From positions 11,266,225 to 11,330,224 of the forward strand of contig OY720347.1 in NCBI GenBank assembly GCA_963082975.1: DNA of 64,000 bases, given 5' to 3'. A program made the position numbers and the translations under genes. How positions within the stretch are numbered: position 1 is the first letter of the stretch; every line of letters begins with the position of its first letter. Below are positions 62,306 to 64,000 of the stretch, one piece after another. Origin of the DNA: Labia minor. Its lineage: Eukaryota > Arthropoda > Insecta > Dermaptera > Spongiphoridae. The notes under the pieces were generated by a model that saw only the letters and a program-made list of their open reading frames with translations, did no database searches and was not told the origin of the DNA.

Positions 62306-62921
62306 CTATTCTAAAACATAATCTATTTATCAAAATCAATTTTTATTTTTTTAGAATTTGTTTTTTTTTTTTTGTATAGAAAATCTTGCAATTTGAATTG
62401 TATTAAATATCATATATTATATTTAAATTAAATTTAATTAATTATAAATTAAAATTAATAAATAATATTTATTAAACCAGCGCATGTTTGGCTCTTTGTT
62501 GATTGCACCACGTCACGTGCTGGCGCGTGATTTGCAGTGTTAAAAAATTAATTCCGGTACTTTTAGCGATTCAATCAAGCTGATATTCTATATATAGCAA
62601 TTTTATACAATTTTTAATCATGTGAAAAATTATTAAACATATATCTTTATTTTTACGGTCAGTTTAGAGGAAAAAAATGAAAACGTGGTAGGTAATGACC
62701 CACTTCCGGTTGAGCTACATTTCTCAAAAGTTGATAGAAAACTACGAATTTTGAATAATGCCCGTGTACCAAATTTCATTATTCTAGCTCAAACCGTTTT
62801 TACATAATCTTGTCTACAAACACACACACACACACAGACATTTTTCTCAACCTTAGTGAAAATGACTCAGGAACCTTTAAAAACATCAAAAATTTTCGTG
62901 ATTGCAATATTATCTATGCCA
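62306..62921 (-). mobile_element. Helentron-like repeat, family 2, variant with leader
   Basis: Carries the same leader as 54229-54720 and an otherwise complete body with an ACAC tract; the last part (GCAATATTATCTATGCC) is degraded. Confidence 0.55.
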
Positions 62922-63231
62922 AAAAATAATAATAAAATAAAAAAAAACAATTCAAACAGATGTCAAAGTGTGAATTTTGAAAAACAATAAAGCCCAATTT
63001 CAAACATAACTAAGATTTATATTTTTATTATTGGAAATAGAAATAGCAATCCTTCTAACTCTAATATTGGATATCTTAATCTGATTTTCTAGTGAGTTAA
63101 ACCATTATGGGAAATAAATTGGATACTGAGTTGGGGAGATGCGCTTGAGTGCTTTTTCAACAGGAAAACAAATTTTGACAATGTGTTCCTGTTTGTCTAA
63201 TCCCAACTGACTTCACTGATAAAATTAGTTT

Positions 63232-63267
<36 letters not shown>

Positions 63268-64000
63268 AAAATTATTTTTTAACACTAATTTATACATATA
63301 GAAGAAAGATCATTCATTTATTTTTAAAATTGAGTTGAGAATTATTCCTATAATAACTAATATAATAACAAAAAAAAAAAAATATTTCTATTCCATTAAA
63401 ATAAAAAATAAAATAAAATATATTTTTCTCTAATATTTTCGTTAAGTTTGAAAAGTTTTGGTGGAATACCCCTCTCCTCCTTCATCTACTTGCGTCATTT
63501 AATTTGTTTTTGACTAACGGAACGACTGTGACTAAGAATATTTAATATAATTTCAAATGAAATTGTTTATTTCAATGAAATTTTCTAAACATACAAAATA
63601 TTAATCCTTGATATTTTATTTAGGATTATACGATTGTTAAACTTTAATGAATTGTTGCTAATCATAATATATATATCAATAATAATTTCAAATAATACAT
63701 ATTAGATAGTTTTATCTCATATCTATTTGATTTTGTGTATTTGAAGTACTAATATAGTAAATTACATTAAAAGGTGATTATCATTGAAGAAAATGACAAT
63801 TAGATTTATTATATTTAAAATAAAATTCCTAATTTTATATTTATATTAAAAAGTAAATTCATTTCGACTCTAGAACTAAAGTTAAAATAATTAATATACC
63901 TAGTTACACTTTTTACAATAGTATTAAATAATGATCTCTTCTACCTCTCACGATTCCAATTCCAATTTGGGTCGTATATAGTGAGTATGTAGGACATTCC
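62922..64000. other. AT-rich sequence to window end
   Basis: Contains an AT dinucleotide run (about 63236-63264). No exon or repeat recognised. Confidence 0.4.

Noticed and set aside
51243-64000. Search for later GIPC exons (PDZ and GH2 domains)
   Set aside because: No stretch translates to the expected GIPC motifs with splice sites; they probably lie beyond the window.

Overview
The window is very AT-rich eukaryotic DNA with short GT-AG introns and a dense population of small, often nested transposable elements. The recognisable host genes (an SV2-like transporter, coilin, RFX1/2/3, GIPC/kermit, and two GTGEKP-type C2H2 zinc-finger genes) are animal genes. The compact introns, SV2-like transporter and Helentron-type repeats suggest an arthropod. 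I cannot name the species from sequence alone.

Layout. 1-3.5 kb: the last four coding exons of an SV2-like major-facilitator transporter (+), with a Helentron-like repeat, a hAT MITE and a LINE fragment in its introns. 3.7-13.3 kb: a repeat block. It holds hAT MITEs, two near-identical Helitrons in inverted orientation (4810-6705 and 9620-11642), a degraded third Helitron, and a small repeat family with Helentron/HINE architecture inside several of them. 13.5-22.2 kb: two paralogous C2H2 zinc-finger genes pointing away from each other, each rebuilt here as three exons with matching boundaries. Between them lies a hAT transposon with an uninterrupted 619-aa transposase, terminal inverted repeats and a perfect 8-bp target duplication. 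25.0-27.0 kb: the complete coilin gene (-). 27.8-39.2 kb: the RFX1/2/3 transcription factor gene (+), rebuilt as up to 16 coding exons including a 48-nt cassette. A G+C-rich island at 29.2-29.6 kb carries two X-box-like motifs, the site class RFX proteins bind. 43.2-46.8 kb: a nested stack of four transposon classes, including a non-autonomous Transib with RAG-signal-like termini. 47-49.3 kb: G+C-richer non-repetitive sequence of possible regulatory or 5'UTR nature. 50.6-51.2 kb: promoter, 5'UTR and first coding exon of GIPC (+). From 51.2 kb to the end: no further coding exon was recognised, and this is probably GIPC intron 1, filled with Helentron-like repeats, a long-TIR element, a tRNA-derived SINE and a hAT MITE.

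How parts relate. The host genes do not form one pathway: coilin scaffolds Cajal bodies, RFX drives ciliary and other X-box genes, and GIPC is a PDZ trafficking adaptor. Coilin and RFX are divergent and may share a promoter region. The X-box pair beside RFX suggests autoregulation. Most other structure in the window comes from transposons, and several insertions are dated relative to each other by exact nesting and empty-site comparison.
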